This document shows positions 1-7,272 of a stretch of DNA of 13,999 bases, in pieces; position 1 is the stretch's first letter, and each line of letters begins with the position of its first letter. The stretch covers positions 1 to 13,999 of the forward strand of contig VGYW01000218.1 of NCBI GenBank assembly GCA_016872875.1, written 5' to 3'. A program made the position numbers and the translations under genes. Source of the DNA: Planctomycetota bacterium (GTDB lineage Bacteria > Planctomycetota > PUPC01 > DSUN01). The notes under the pieces are model-generated. The model was given only the letters and a program-made list of their open reading frames with translations. It ran no database searches and was not told the DNA's origin.

Positions 1-813
1 GAGACGAGCCTCCGCGGCCTCCAGACCGACCGCGTCGACGTCCTACTCCTCCACACGGTGAGCGACGCGGAGACCTACGAGCGGGTGATGGCGCCCGGCG
101 GCGGCTACGAGGCCGCGGCCAAGGCCAGGCAGCAGGGGAAGGTCGGCCACGTCGGCGTCTCCATCCACCGCGACCTGGCCACCGTGCGCCGCGCCATCGA
201 GAGCGGCGCCTTCGAGGTCGTCATGCTCGCCTGCTCGGCCATTGACCAGGAGGGCGCCGTTGCCCTCCTCCCGCTCGCCGCCCAGCACGGGGTCGGCACC
301 GCGGCCATGAAGCCGCTGAGCGGGGGCCAACTGGTCAGCCCGCCGGGGCCAGGCGGCCTCCCCCTCTCGCCCGACCCCGTGGTCAGCGGGGCGCTCCGCT
401 GGCTCATTTCCGATCCCCACCTCGACACGATCATCCCTGGCATGGTGTCGGCGAAACAGGTCGAGGACAACGTGGCCGCGGCCGAGAAGGGGCCGCTCTC
501 CGACGCCGAGCGCGCCGAGCTGATCGAGCTCCTCGGCGACCTCAAGAAGTCCTACCGCTACGGCCAGACGTGTCTGAGGTGCGGCTACTGCCAGCCGTGC
601 ACCAACGGCATCAACATCCCCGCCATCTTCCAGGCCGCCGACATGCTCAGGGAGTACCCCGACAACCTGAAGCACATGGGCCGCGAGCTCTACGCCGCCC
701 AGGCGCGCACCGCGGCCGACTGCGAGGAGTGCGGCCACTGCCTTGAGCACTGCCCCGCCAAGCTCGACGTGCCCCGCCGCCTCCGCGAAGTCGCCCAGCT
801 CTTTGCGGGGTGA
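1..813 (+). CDS. Aldo/keto reductase with C-terminal 4Fe-4S cluster region (5' end cut by window)
   Basis: The reading frame is open from base 1 to a TGA at 811-813, giving 270 visible residues; the N-terminus lies outside the window. The first visible stretch, SLRGLQTDRVDVLLLH, matches the conserved strand of NADPH-dependent aldo/keto reductases, and GKVGHVGVSIH and TAAMKPLSGG follow in the order expected for the TIM barrel. The C-terminal third carries two cysteine clusters, CLRCGYCQPC (C-x2-C-x2-C-x2-C) and CEECGHCLEHCP (C-x2-C-x2-C-x3-C), typical of 4Fe-4S binding. This arrangement is known from the group of predicted aldo/keto-reductase-like oxidoreductases with a ferredoxin-type tail. 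It is probably cytoplasmic, and its substrate is unknown. It converges on the minus-strand genes across a 442-bp gap and is not part of their operon. Confidence 0.88.
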   Translation, partial: ETSLRGLQTDRVDVLLLHTVSDAETYERVMAPGGGYEAAAKARQQGKVGHVGVSIHRDLATVRRAIESGAFEVVMLACSAIDQEGAVALLPLAAQHGVGTAAMKPLSGGQLVSPPGPGGLPLSPDPVVSGALRWLISDPHLDTIIPGMVSAKQVEDNVAAAEKGPLSDAERAELIELLGDLKKSYRYGQTCLRCGYCQPCTNGINIPAIFQAADMLREYPDNLKHMGRELYAAQARTAADCEECGHCLEHCPAKLDVPRRLREVAQLFAG

Positions 814-874
814 CCGCGCCTGACGGGACTTCTGGCCGGGTGATAGACTGCTGATGTCGGGAAGGCGGATGTGA

Positions 875-897
875 GAAAAGACTCCTGGAGTCTTTTC
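875..897. terminator. Perfect hairpin, possible bidirectional terminator
   Basis: GAAAAGACTC and GAGTCTTTTC form a perfect 10-bp stem around a 3-nt CTG centre, about 60 nt after the aldo/keto reductase stop and in a convergent gap. The T-run sits in the 3' arm rather than after the stem, and the downstream bases are C-rich, so it is not a textbook intrinsic terminator. It could serve transcripts from both sides. Sequence evidence is the stem alone; the function is inferred. Confidence 0.3.
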
Positions 898-913
898 CGC
901 CCCTCCCTTGGCA

Positions 914-1199
914 CCACGCCCCACAGATGAGGGGGCAAGAGCGCAGTCCCGAAGGGACAGCAGTAGGTAGCCGGCGGCTTCAGCCGCCGGATTGGGGCGC
1001 ACACACAACCCCAGTCCCGAAGGGACGGCAGTAGCCCACGGGAGACGGCCCGGCGCGTGTGTCTGCCGTCCCTTCGGGACTTCCCTGCTTCTGGCGACGA
1101 GTCCGGCGGCTGAAGCCGCCGGCTACCCACTATGATGCTCCCTTTGGGAGCAAGAGATCGAGGTGCCTGCGGTTTTGCCCCCTTAGTTGTGGGGCGTTG
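914..1199. repeat. Composite inverted-repeat (REP-like) element of nested palindromes
   Basis: This element fills most of the convergent intergenic gap 814-1255, which contains no gene I can support. Its outer ends (914-938 and 1175-1199) are inverted copies matching at 21 of 25 positions. Inside, reading inward from the left, are GTCCCGAAGGGAC (946-958), CCGGCGGCTTCAGCCGCCGG (971-990) and a second GTCCCGAAGGGAC (1014-1026). The right half mirrors this with GTCCCTTCGGGAC (1068-1080), CCGGCGGCTGAAGCCGCCGG (1103-1122) and GCTCCCTTTGGGAGC (1137-1151). A spacer GCAGTAG follows two of the left palindromes. The form resembles REP/BIME elements, often mobilised by RAYT transposases in other bacteria, but no transposase is in the window. 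Confidence 0.75.
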
Positions 1200-1255
1200 T
1201 GGTCAGGTCGCTCTGGTCCCTTGGGTCCCTTCCTTCGCCCCGCTATCACGCCTTA

Positions 1256-2986
1256 TCACAGCCGCGGATGGACGCGGCGGCCGCCGAGCCAGGTGGACTC
1301 GACCTCGATGTCCCTCACCGCGTCGAGGGGGCAGGTGAGGACGTCCTGCTTGAGGACGATGAAGTCGGCGAGCTTGCCCGCCTCGAGGGAGCCCTTCTGC
1401 TTCTCCTCGAAGGTGAGGAAGGCGTTGTTGATGGTGTAGAGGCGGATGGCCTGCTCGCGGCTGATGCGCTGCTCGGGGTGGAGGGGCTGATCGGTCCAGC
1501 GGGGTTGGCGGGTGAGGGCGGTCCAGATGCCGAGGAAGGGGTCGTAGGGGTTGATGGCGCGGCGCCGGGCGAGCTTCTGCATGTGGTCGGAGCCGCCGCC
1601 CACGACGACGCCCTGCTCGAAGAGGGTCTTGTAGGGCTGGAAGAAGGCGAGGCGCTCGTCCCCGAAGTGCTTGCGCAGCGTGGCGCCGTCGAGCCAGAGC
1701 CAGGCGGGCTGGAGGTCGGCCACGACGCCGATCTCCTTCATCTTCGCAATGGCCTCGGGGGTCATGAAGTTGGCGTGGGAGAGGCAGGGGCGCTTGTCAC
1801 GCACCGGGAACTCGCGATTGACCTTTTCGTAGGCGTCCACGAGGGCGGTCACGGCGCCGTCGCCCACGCAGTGGGCGGTCAGTTGAAGGCCGTTCGCCAG
1901 GGTGGTGCGGGCGATCTGGTGGAGGCGGTCGGGCGGGACGAAGAGCATGCCGCGGTAGGCCGGGTCGGTGATGCCGTAGATGGCGCTTACGCCCCAGGGC
2001 TTGAGCATGTAGGCGCTCCCCGTCAGCATCCCGCCGTCGAGGTATATCTTGATGCCGCGGAGCCACAGAAGGTTGTCGTAGGCGTGGAGGGGGTGCTTGG
2101 CGGCGGCGAGGATGGCGGCCTCGGCCTTCTCGATGGGCGCCTGGGCGTCCACGTAGCGGGTGAGGAAGACGCGGCAGGTGAGCTCGCCCTTCTCCTTGAG
2201 CCGCAGGTAGGCGGCGAGCTCGGCCTCGCCCGCCTCGCGGTCGGTCACGCTGGTGATGCCGACGGCGTTGTAGGCGGCCAGGAGGGCGCGGAGGCGTGCG
2301 GCGCGGTCGGCGTCGGTCGCCGGCTTGCCGCCGCCCGACTGCTTGAGGTAGCGGGTGCAACTGCGCAGGATGCCGGTCGGCTCGCCCGTCTTTGGGTCGA
2401 GCTCGACGACGCCCGGCTTGCCGTCAATGACCTTGAAGTCGCGGTCGATGCCGCTGAGCTTGAGGGCGAGGGAGTTCACCGAGGCGTCTGGCCCGGTGCG
2501 GAAGGCCACGGGGTGCTTGGGCGCCGCGGCGTCGAGCTCCGCACGCGTCGGGAAGCGCTGCTCGCGCAGCCGCGTGATGAAGACCTGCGAGAGGCCGATC
2601 CACTCCCCCTCCGGCACCACCGCCGCCCGCGCCTTGACGTAGGCCAACACGTCCGCGATGGTCTCCATGTTCGGCACCTCGTGGTCGAACTCGAACATCG
2701 CGCCATCGAGGGGGTGGGAGTGGGAATCAATGAGGCCGGGCAGGACTGTCTTGCCCTGGAGGTCTATCCGCTGCGTGGCTGGGCCGGCGAGCTTGATGAC
2801 CTCGGCATCGCTCCCCACGGCCACGATCCGCTCCCCCTTCACGGCGAGCGCCTGTGCGATGCGGAACTCGGCATCTACCGTCACTACCTTGCCGTTGTGA
2901 ACCACGAGGTCGGCCTGCTCGGCCGCGGCCACGACGGCCAGCAGGCCTAGCGAAAGGCAGAGGGACAAGGCTAGCGATGTCGTCAT
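1256..2986 (-). CDS. Exported metal-dependent amidohydrolase (YtcJ-like, amidohydrolase family 3)
   Basis: The 576-residue protein starts with a signal peptide (LALSLCLSLGLLAVVAAA, about residues 5-22), so it likely acts outside the cytoplasm. The amidohydrolase fold is shown by the N-terminal beta-sandwich segment (about 25-80) and the metal motif GLIDSHSHP with H89 and H91. Further along come K313 in GIKIYLDGGM, H372 in TAHCVGDGAV, H404 in LSHANFM and D467 in GGGSDHM, which match the metal and catalytic residues of the YtcJ-like group. The C-terminal GSLEAGKLADFIVL is typical of the superfamily. The substrate is probably an N-acyl or amide compound but cannot be inferred. ATG at 2986 has AGGAA 8 nt upstream, overlapping the TGA of the preceding gene; the gap is 12 nt, so the two are probably cotranscribed. 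It is the last gene of the unit. Confidence 0.9.
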   Translation of the reverse strand: MTTSLALSLCLSLGLLAVVAAAEQADLVVHNGKVVTVDAEFRIAQALAVKGERIVAVGSDAEVIKLAGPATQRIDLQGKTVLPGLIDSHSHPLDGAMFEFDHEVPNMETIADVLAYVKARAAVVPEGEWIGLSQVFITRLREQRFPTRAELDAAAPKHPVAFRTGPDASVNSLALKLSGIDRDFKVIDGKPGVVELDPKTGEPTGILRSCTRYLKQSGGGKPATDADRAARLRALLAAYNAVGITSVTDREAGEAELAAYLRLKEKGELTCRVFLTRYVDAQAPIEKAEAAILAAAKHPLHAYDNLLWLRGIKIYLDGGMLTGSAYMLKPWGVSAIYGITDPAYRGMLFVPPDRLHQIARTTLANGLQLTAHCVGDGAVTALVDAYEKVNREFPVRDKRPCLSHANFMTPEAIAKMKEIGVVADLQPAWLWLDGATLRKHFGDERLAFFQPYKTLFEQGVVVGGGSDHMQKLARRRAINPYDPFLGIWTALTRQPRWTDQPLHPEQRISREQAIRLYTINNAFLTFEEKQKGSLEAGKLADFIVLKQDVLTCPLDAVRDIEVESTWLGGRRVHPRL

Positions 2987-2998
2987 TCGCAGAGTTCC

Positions 2999-5707
2999 TC
3001 ACGGCTTGGCGGCGCGATAGGCCCGAATCGTTTCGGCCAGCTTGTTCAGGTGGAACAGGTCGCCGCGTTCGAGCCAGGGGACGTCGATCCACTTTTCGAG
3101 CTGTTCGGGCTTCTCGCCGAGAATCCACGAGCGGGCCATGAAGTGCTCGAAGGCGTCGGAGGGGTGGTTCATGTTGTGCTCGTAGCCCAGGATGGCCGGG
3201 GCGAAGCTGGCGTACCAGGTGGGCTGGTTCCACGCGATGCGGTCGGCGTAGGCGGCGCACTCGGCCTTCAGGTGGTCGCGGAGGAAGGCGGCCAGCTCGG
3301 GCGTGAGGTAGCGAAAGGCGACTGGCTCCACGGTGCACAGTTGATGCCACTTGTCGCCCATCACGCCCGCCCAGTGGCCGAGTTCGACGCGGTCGGGGGC
3401 CAGCTCGATGACCTGCTGCACGTCGTGCTCGGGCTTCGACCAATCCATCGTCTCAAGATCGCCGCACCAGTTCTGCGGGCCGCGGCCGCGCCAGGCCCAG
3501 AACCAGTCGGCCTTGGGCGGCAGCTTCACGAGGCCCGCCTGGTATCGCCATTGCGCCATCTTGCCCATCGCAAAGCGAAGGACAGCGGCTCGTGCGAAGA
3601 GCCACCAGGCATTCTGCTCGGCCTCCTTGTCGCCCATGAGGCGGGCGAGGCGGATGGCGCCGATTGCGCCGCTGAAGCGGCGATTGGCGTTGACCACGGC
3701 GGCGGGCCTATCGCCGCGCCAGCTCTGGGTCGCCCCGTGCTCCTTGCGGAGCGCTTCGCGTTCTTCGGGCTTGCCCATCCAGGGCAGGAAGCGGTTGGGG
3801 TGGCCGAGGTGGTAGAGCGTCGCCCAGCCCTGCTCCTCGAAGGCGGCGGCGATGACTTTTGTACACGCCTCCCACTCCTCCGCTGTCGGCTTCGTGCCGC
3901 TGAGGGCGTAGTAGCGTTCCAGTCCGTAGAGGGCGAAGAGGCTGACCCGCTTCCCGCGTTCCTCGGCGATGGTCTTCGAGACGTGGCACGGCCCCACGTC
4001 GTAGCCGCCGCGGCGTGCCCCCTTGTCGGGCGGAATGAGCGGCGTCGTCTCGGGCGGGAACGCCTTGCGGATGTCGGCCATGCGCTCCAGCAGCGCCGCC
4101 TGCTGTTCCCTCTTCACGATGGGATAGAGCTGAGCGAGCAGATACAGCGCCTCCCCCGGCTCACCCCAATAGTATTCCCCTCGCGCCGCCGAGATGGGGA
4201 TGTTGTCTGCATACACCCACGGCGCGAGGCGGCCCGCCTCGATCATCCTCCCCACGTGGGCCGACAGCTCATCCGAAAGGGCCGCAGGGGCCTTCGCGGC
4301 GGGCTGCGTGGCGGTCGAGCTGGCGTACTTCGCTAGGCCGGTGACCATCCAGCTACGCGTATCGGTCCTCTCCGGCGCTTCGCCCCCTGGGGAAACGATG
4401 GCGAACCCGCCCTGCACGGCGCCGGATGCGACCCAGGGCATGAATGCTGGAAGGAAGGAGCCATCTCCGCCATTGAGGAACGCCACCTTCTCAACGAAGG
4501 TGGCCTCGTCCTTCGCGGCGTCGTACCGGAAGCTCTCACGCGCCGAGAGCGGGTACGGGAGCAGGGACTTGAGCACAGTCTTGTATCGCTCGACCATCTC
4601 GGCGGGCAGCCCGGTAGTCCAGGCTTGCGTGACCGATGCTCGTGCCTCGCTGCCAGCGCAGCCCAGGTGAATGAGCACTCTCCTGCCCGGTTGGGCGAAC
4701 GCAAAGTCGAGGCCGCCCTCCTTCGCAGCCGCCACCGAAGTCGGCGGCTGGTCGAAGATCAGGTGCAGCGGGTAGTCGCCGAGGAAGGCATCCTGATGGG
4801 TGCCGCGGGCGGTGATCGGCCAGTCGGTGCCCACGAAGTGGCTCGACTTGCCCCACCAGATGAGGACCCAGGGCTGCGCAGGCGGCGGGACGGGGATGGC
4901 GTCGCCTGTCGCCACGACTCTCACGCCATCGGCGTGCGGCACGGCGATGTGGGCGGGGGTGACGGGGGTCTTGGGAGCGAGGTTCCCGCCCATGTGGCCG
5001 TGGACGCGCATCTTGCCCTTGTCATCGAGTGTGACCATTCGCTCGTGCTGGCCGGCGAAGAGGCGGAGTCTATCGGTCGAGGTCTCAACCACCACGGCCA
5101 TCGAGAGCTGGCTGGCGTAGAGGGTGAGCCTTGCGCCGCCTTCCAGGGTGACGACGGCCTTGGAGTACGACCAGTCGCCCGTGCGCTCGAAGTTCGTCAC
5201 GGCGAGCGCGAAGGGGACCCCGATGCTGCCCAGAGGCACATCAACCGGGCCGAGAGTGTTCCAGCCAGTGTCCATCGAGCCGTCGGCGATGAAGAGGTCG
5301 AGGGTCTTCCCGACCCGTACGCGCAGGTCGAGCGAGCAGAGGGGGCCTTCGCAGAGGCCCTTGGCATTGGCCTGCCAGGCCGCATCCTCCCCGGCCTGGG
5401 CGAAACGCAACTCGCACAGCGCGGCCCCAAGGAGAACCAGCCAACCTAGCCCACGAAGTGGGCGTCTGAGCCGTAGCCCAGGGCGACCGAAGGGAGCCCT
5501 GGGAAACGGCGGCCCCAGGCGTAGAGCCCCCGAAGGGGGCGATTCAACCCGCGCGAGGCGCCCCCTTCGGGGGCTTGACACTGGGGAATGCCGCGATCCC
5601 AGGGCTCCCTTCGGTCGCCCTGGGCTACGGCTGGGTCGCCCGCATTCGCGGGCTACGAGGAGTCGAGGACGAGGACGACGACGAGGACGAGGACGATGAG
5701 GGGCCAT
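2999..5707 (-). CDS. Large exported protein of unknown function, N-terminus extended by a palindromic repeat
   Basis: I do not recognise this family. I start it at ATG 5707 because GGGAGGA lies 7 nt upstream and the ATG follows the previous gene's TAG after one base, a normal operon junction; the product is 902 residues. Residues 2-25 are Arg/Pro-rich from a low-complexity DNA tract, and about 26-85 are encoded by palindromic repeats. A signal-peptide-like core (GLGWLVLLGAAL, about 86-97) then ends in AQA at 103-105. No ATG or GTG lies between a GTG at 5581 and this core; the nearest is a TTG at 5410, inside it. The mature part is about 797 residues. Its first half looks beta-rich. The second half is helical with many Trp, His and Tyr (YYWGEPGEALYLLAQLYP; GWATLYHLGHPNRFLPW), loosely like alpha/alpha-toroid enzymes acting on carbohydrates. 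That comparison is only an impression. Confidence 0.78.
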   Translation of the reverse strand: MAPHRPRPRRRPRPRLLVARECGRPSRSPGRPKGALGSRHSPVSSPRRGRLARVESPPSGALRLGPPFPRAPFGRPGLRLRRPLRGLGWLVLLGAALCELRFAQAGEDAAWQANAKGLCEGPLCSLDLRVRVGKTLDLFIADGSMDTGWNTLGPVDVPLGSIGVPFALAVTNFERTGDWSYSKAVVTLEGGARLTLYASQLSMAVVVETSTDRLRLFAGQHERMVTLDDKGKMRVHGHMGGNLAPKTPVTPAHIAVPHADGVRVVATGDAIPVPPPAQPWVLIWWGKSSHFVGTDWPITARGTHQDAFLGDYPLHLIFDQPPTSVAAAKEGGLDFAFAQPGRRVLIHLGCAGSEARASVTQAWTTGLPAEMVERYKTVLKSLLPYPLSARESFRYDAAKDEATFVEKVAFLNGGDGSFLPAFMPWVASGAVQGGFAIVSPGGEAPERTDTRSWMVTGLAKYASSTATQPAAKAPAALSDELSAHVGRMIEAGRLAPWVYADNIPISAARGEYYWGEPGEALYLLAQLYPIVKREQQAALLERMADIRKAFPPETTPLIPPDKGARRGGYDVGPCHVSKTIAEERGKRVSLFALYGLERYYALSGTKPTAEEWEACTKVIAAAFEEQGWATLYHLGHPNRFLPWMGKPEEREALRKEHGATQSWRGDRPAAVVNANRRFSGAIGAIRLARLMGDKEAEQNAWWLFARAAVLRFAMGKMAQWRYQAGLVKLPPKADWFWAWRGRGPQNWCGDLETMDWSKPEHDVQQVIELAPDRVELGHWAGVMGDKWHQLCTVEPVAFRYLTPELAAFLRDHLKAECAAYADRIAWNQPTWYASFAPAILGYEHNMNHPSDAFEHFMARSWILGEKPEQLEKWIDVPWLERGDLFHLNKLAETIRAYRAAKP
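5449..5653. repeat. Nested palindromic repeat cluster inside a coding region
   Basis: A perfect 34-bp inverted repeat (5471-5504 against 5597-5630) encloses a second inverted pair, GCCCCCGAAGGGGGC (5526-5540) and GCCCCCTTCGGGGGC (5560-5574). Each 34-bp arm is itself a hairpin built on CCCAGGG/CCCTGGG. Flanking hairpins are GCCCACGAAGTGGGC (5449-5463) and GCCCGC-ATTC-GCGGGC (5638-5653). The layout matches the element at 914-1199. Here it lies within the 5' part of the 902-residue ORF, encoding about residues 19-87 in frame with no stop codon. Confidence 0.8.
5664..5700. repeat. Low-complexity GAGGAC/GACGAC tract
   Basis: A purine-rich run of GAG, GAC and GAT triplets on the plus strand lies just inside the start codon of the minus-strand gene. 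Read on the minus strand it gives a His/Arg/Pro run directly after the initiator methionine. It looks like a slippage-prone simple repeat next to the palindromic cluster. Confidence 0.6.
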
Positions 5708-5708
5708 G

Positions 5709-6896
5709 CTATTGTCCTCCCGCGAAGCAGCGGAGGCCGTGCAGGCTGGCGTGGTAGAGGTGGCCGTCGGCGACGAGGGCCTGGCTGGCGCCGCCGCCCT
5801 GGGTGTTGCTGACGAGGTTCTGCCACGGGCCGCCGGGGATGCGGGACCACGTGCTCGCGGCGAGGTCGTAGCAGCCGGTGAACTGGGCGTTGCCCTCCTG
5901 GCAGTGCATGACGAAGATGATGCCGCCCGCGGCACTGGCGATCATGTTCTCGTCGTTGTTGCCCCGGCCGCCATCCTTTGTGGAGATGTCCTCGATCTGC
6001 TTCGAGGCGGGGTCAACTCGGCACCAGCCGCCTCCCTTGGCGGTGACGAGGCGCCCCTCGCCATCCACGCAGGGCGGGGCGACCGCGCCGTTCATCGTGA
6101 TGCCGCCGGGGATGGTGAGGGCGACGGGCTGGCCGGTCTTCTCGTCGAAGGCCGAAGCCTCCCAGGGGCCGAAGGGGCGGACGATGACCATTCCCTTGTG
6201 GACGACGGGCCAGTAGTCCTTGAAGGCGAGAGCGCCCTTCAGCGGCTCGGTCTTCCACAGCTCTTTGCCGCCCTTGGCGTCGAGGGCGTAGAGGCGGCAG
6301 TCCATTCCCGCGACGTAGAGGCGGCCATCGTTGTAGGCCGGCGACTGAAGGAGCGGGCAGGCGAGGTCGGCCTTCCACGCCAGGCCGCCATCGGGCTGGT
6401 TGAGGGCGAAGAGCGTTCCGCCGCGGTTGGGGGCGAAGACCTTGCCCTCGGCCAGCAGCACGGCGGTCGAGAAGCCCGTGCGGAGCTTGGAGTCAAACTT
6501 CCAGGCCAGCTTGCCCGATTCGGCATCGAGGGCGTAGACGCAGCCATCCATGGAGGCGAAGAAGACTTTGCCTCCTTCGACGCCCGCGCTGTGGAGGATC
6601 GGCCCGGCGGGGAACTTCCAGAGGCGTTTGCCATCGGCGGCGCTCAGGCAGTGGAGGTTGCCGCTCTCGGTGCCGAGGTAGATGCGCCCGCCCGCGATGG
6701 CCGGCTGCATGGCGGGATAGAGCCGCTCGGGCTGGAACTGGACGTTCCACTTGAGCTTGAAGGGGGGCTTGAGCTTTTCGGCGGAGAAGCCCGTGTGCTG
6801 CGGGCCATTGCCGAGCTGGGGCCAGTCGGCGGCGAGGACAGAGAGGGACCACAGGGACATCAGGGACCACAGGGACGCAAGAGAGCGAGACTTCAT
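5709..6896 (-). CDS. Exported PQQ-like beta-propeller repeat protein
   Basis: The 395-residue protein has a signal peptide (about 1-22, ending in LAA before DWPQLGNGPQHTGF). The DWPQ...R/QHTG opening is typical of secreted PQQ-like propeller proteins. Four clear PQQ/YVTN-type blades follow: GRIYLGTESGNLHCL (about 70-95), GKVFFASMDGCVYALD (109-134), GKVFAPNRGGTLFALN (151-176) and GRLYVAGMDCRLYALD (191-216). Each ends near a W-K pair. The later blades are more divergent. These proteins resemble BamB in fold, but many have no quinone and serve as scaffolds or binding proteins; I see no dehydrogenase catalytic site. ATG 6896 lies 3 nt after the cupin stop with GAGGA upstream, and the next gene starts one base after this stop, so translation is probably coupled. 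Confidence 0.88.
   Translation of the reverse strand: MKSRSLASLWSLMSLWSLSVLAADWPQLGNGPQHTGFSAEKLKPPFKLKWNVQFQPERLYPAMQPAIAGGRIYLGTESGNLHCLSAADGKRLWKFPAGPILHSAGVEGGKVFFASMDGCVYALDAESGKLAWKFDSKLRTGFSTAVLLAEGKVFAPNRGGTLFALNQPDGGLAWKADLACPLLQSPAYNDGRLYVAGMDCRLYALDAKGGKELWKTEPLKGALAFKDYWPVVHKGMVIVRPFGPWEASAFDEKTGQPVALTIPGGITMNGAVAPPCVDGEGRLVTAKGGGWCRVDPASKQIEDISTKDGGRGNNDENMIASAAGGIIFVMHCQEGNAQFTGCYDLAASTWSRIPGGPWQNLVSNTQGGGASQALVADGHLYHASLHGLRCFAGGQ
5715..5721 (-). promoter_or_regulatory. Strong Shine-Dalgarno GGGAGGA deciding the start at 5707
   Basis: On the minus strand GGGAGGA ends 7 nt before ATG 5707 and sits inside the last codons of the PQQ-propeller gene, whose TAG is separated from the ATG by one base. 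Neither the in-frame GTG at 5581 nor the TTG at 5410 has a comparable site. It is the main reason to accept the repeat-derived N-terminus as translated. Confidence 0.65.
6844..6879. repeat. 18-bp direct repeat encoding the hydrophobic part of a signal peptide
   Basis: AGGGACCACAGGGACATC (6844-6861) is followed at once by AGGGACCACAGGGACGCA (6862-6879), identical for 15 bases. On the coding strand this gives the repeated peptide pattern SLWSL-x-SLWSL in the signal peptide of the PQQ-propeller protein. Confidence 0.7.
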
Positions 6897-6899
6897 GGC

Positions 6900-7247
6900 T
6901 CAGTCCTCGGTGAACCATTCGTCGGCGGGGTCCCAGGCAGGGACGCCGATGATGAGGGCCTTGAAGTCGCCGTGGCCGCGGTGGGGGGTGCCGGGGTCAA
7001 TACGCACGAGGAGGCCGGGGCTAAGCGCCAGCTTGTCGTCGGCAACCTCAAGCGTGCCTTCGCCTTCCAGGATGTAGTAGAACTCGGTGCAGAGCTTGTG
7101 GAAGTGGCGGCGGGAGTCCTGGATGGAGGTCACGTGGATGTTGGCAGGCGAGCCGTCCTTGCGGGTGAAGATGCGCCAGCTCTGGCCGCAGGGGCAGGGG
7201 ACCGGCTTCACATCGCTCAGATGTCTTGCTTCGTAGCCCTTTGACAA
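6900..7247 (-). CDS. Small single-domain cupin protein
   Basis: The 115-residue protein is a single conserved beta-barrel of the cupin superfamily. Motif 1 is HFHKLCTEFYYILEGEG with metal ligands H48, H50 and E55, and motif 2 is PGTPHRG with H89. All four expected ligands are present, so it should bind a metal. Single-domain cupins act as isomerases, dioxygenases or sugar/ligand binding proteins, and the role here is not readable. No signal peptide is visible, so it is cytoplasmic. The start is a TTG at 7247, with GGAG 9 nt upstream; no in-frame ATG or GTG would keep the whole domain. It lies 25 nt after the protease gene and 3 nt before the PQQ gene. The CPCG near residue 18 is a possible extra metal or redox feature. 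Confidence 0.87.
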   Translation of the reverse strand: MSKGYEARHLSDVKPVPCPCGQSWRIFTRKDGSPANIHVTSIQDSRRHFHKLCTEFYYILEGEGTLEVADDKLALSPGLLVRIDPGTPHRGHGDFKALIIGVPAWDPADEWFTED

Positions 7248-7272
7248 GGGCGGCGTCTCCGAGAGGTGGGCG

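Noticed and set aside
943..1130. Short frames through the REP-like element encoding peptides such as RRLKPPAT
   Set aside because: These are translations of the palindromic repeat and recur in both orientations, so they do not indicate a gene.
1187..2950. Long open frame on the plus strand opposite the amidohydrolase gene
   Set aside because: It is a Gly/Val/Glu-rich antisense shadow produced by GC-rich codon usage; the minus-strand frame has family motifs, a signal peptide and a ribosome binding site.
5575..5757. Plus-strand acidic peptide (Asp/Glu run) as a small protein
   Set aside because: It comes from the simple repeat, has no ribosome binding site that I can see, and lies opposite a supported gene start.
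5708..5935. Extending the 902-residue ORF upstream to an ATG at 5935
   Set aside because: The extension would lie inside the PQQ-propeller coding region and is Ser/Ala/Arg-rich shadow sequence; the start at 5707 has a strong ribosome binding site.
5706..7244. 512-codon open frame on the plus strand across the PQQ and cupin genes
   Set aside because: It spans two well-supported minus-strand genes and their junction and shows no recognisable domain.
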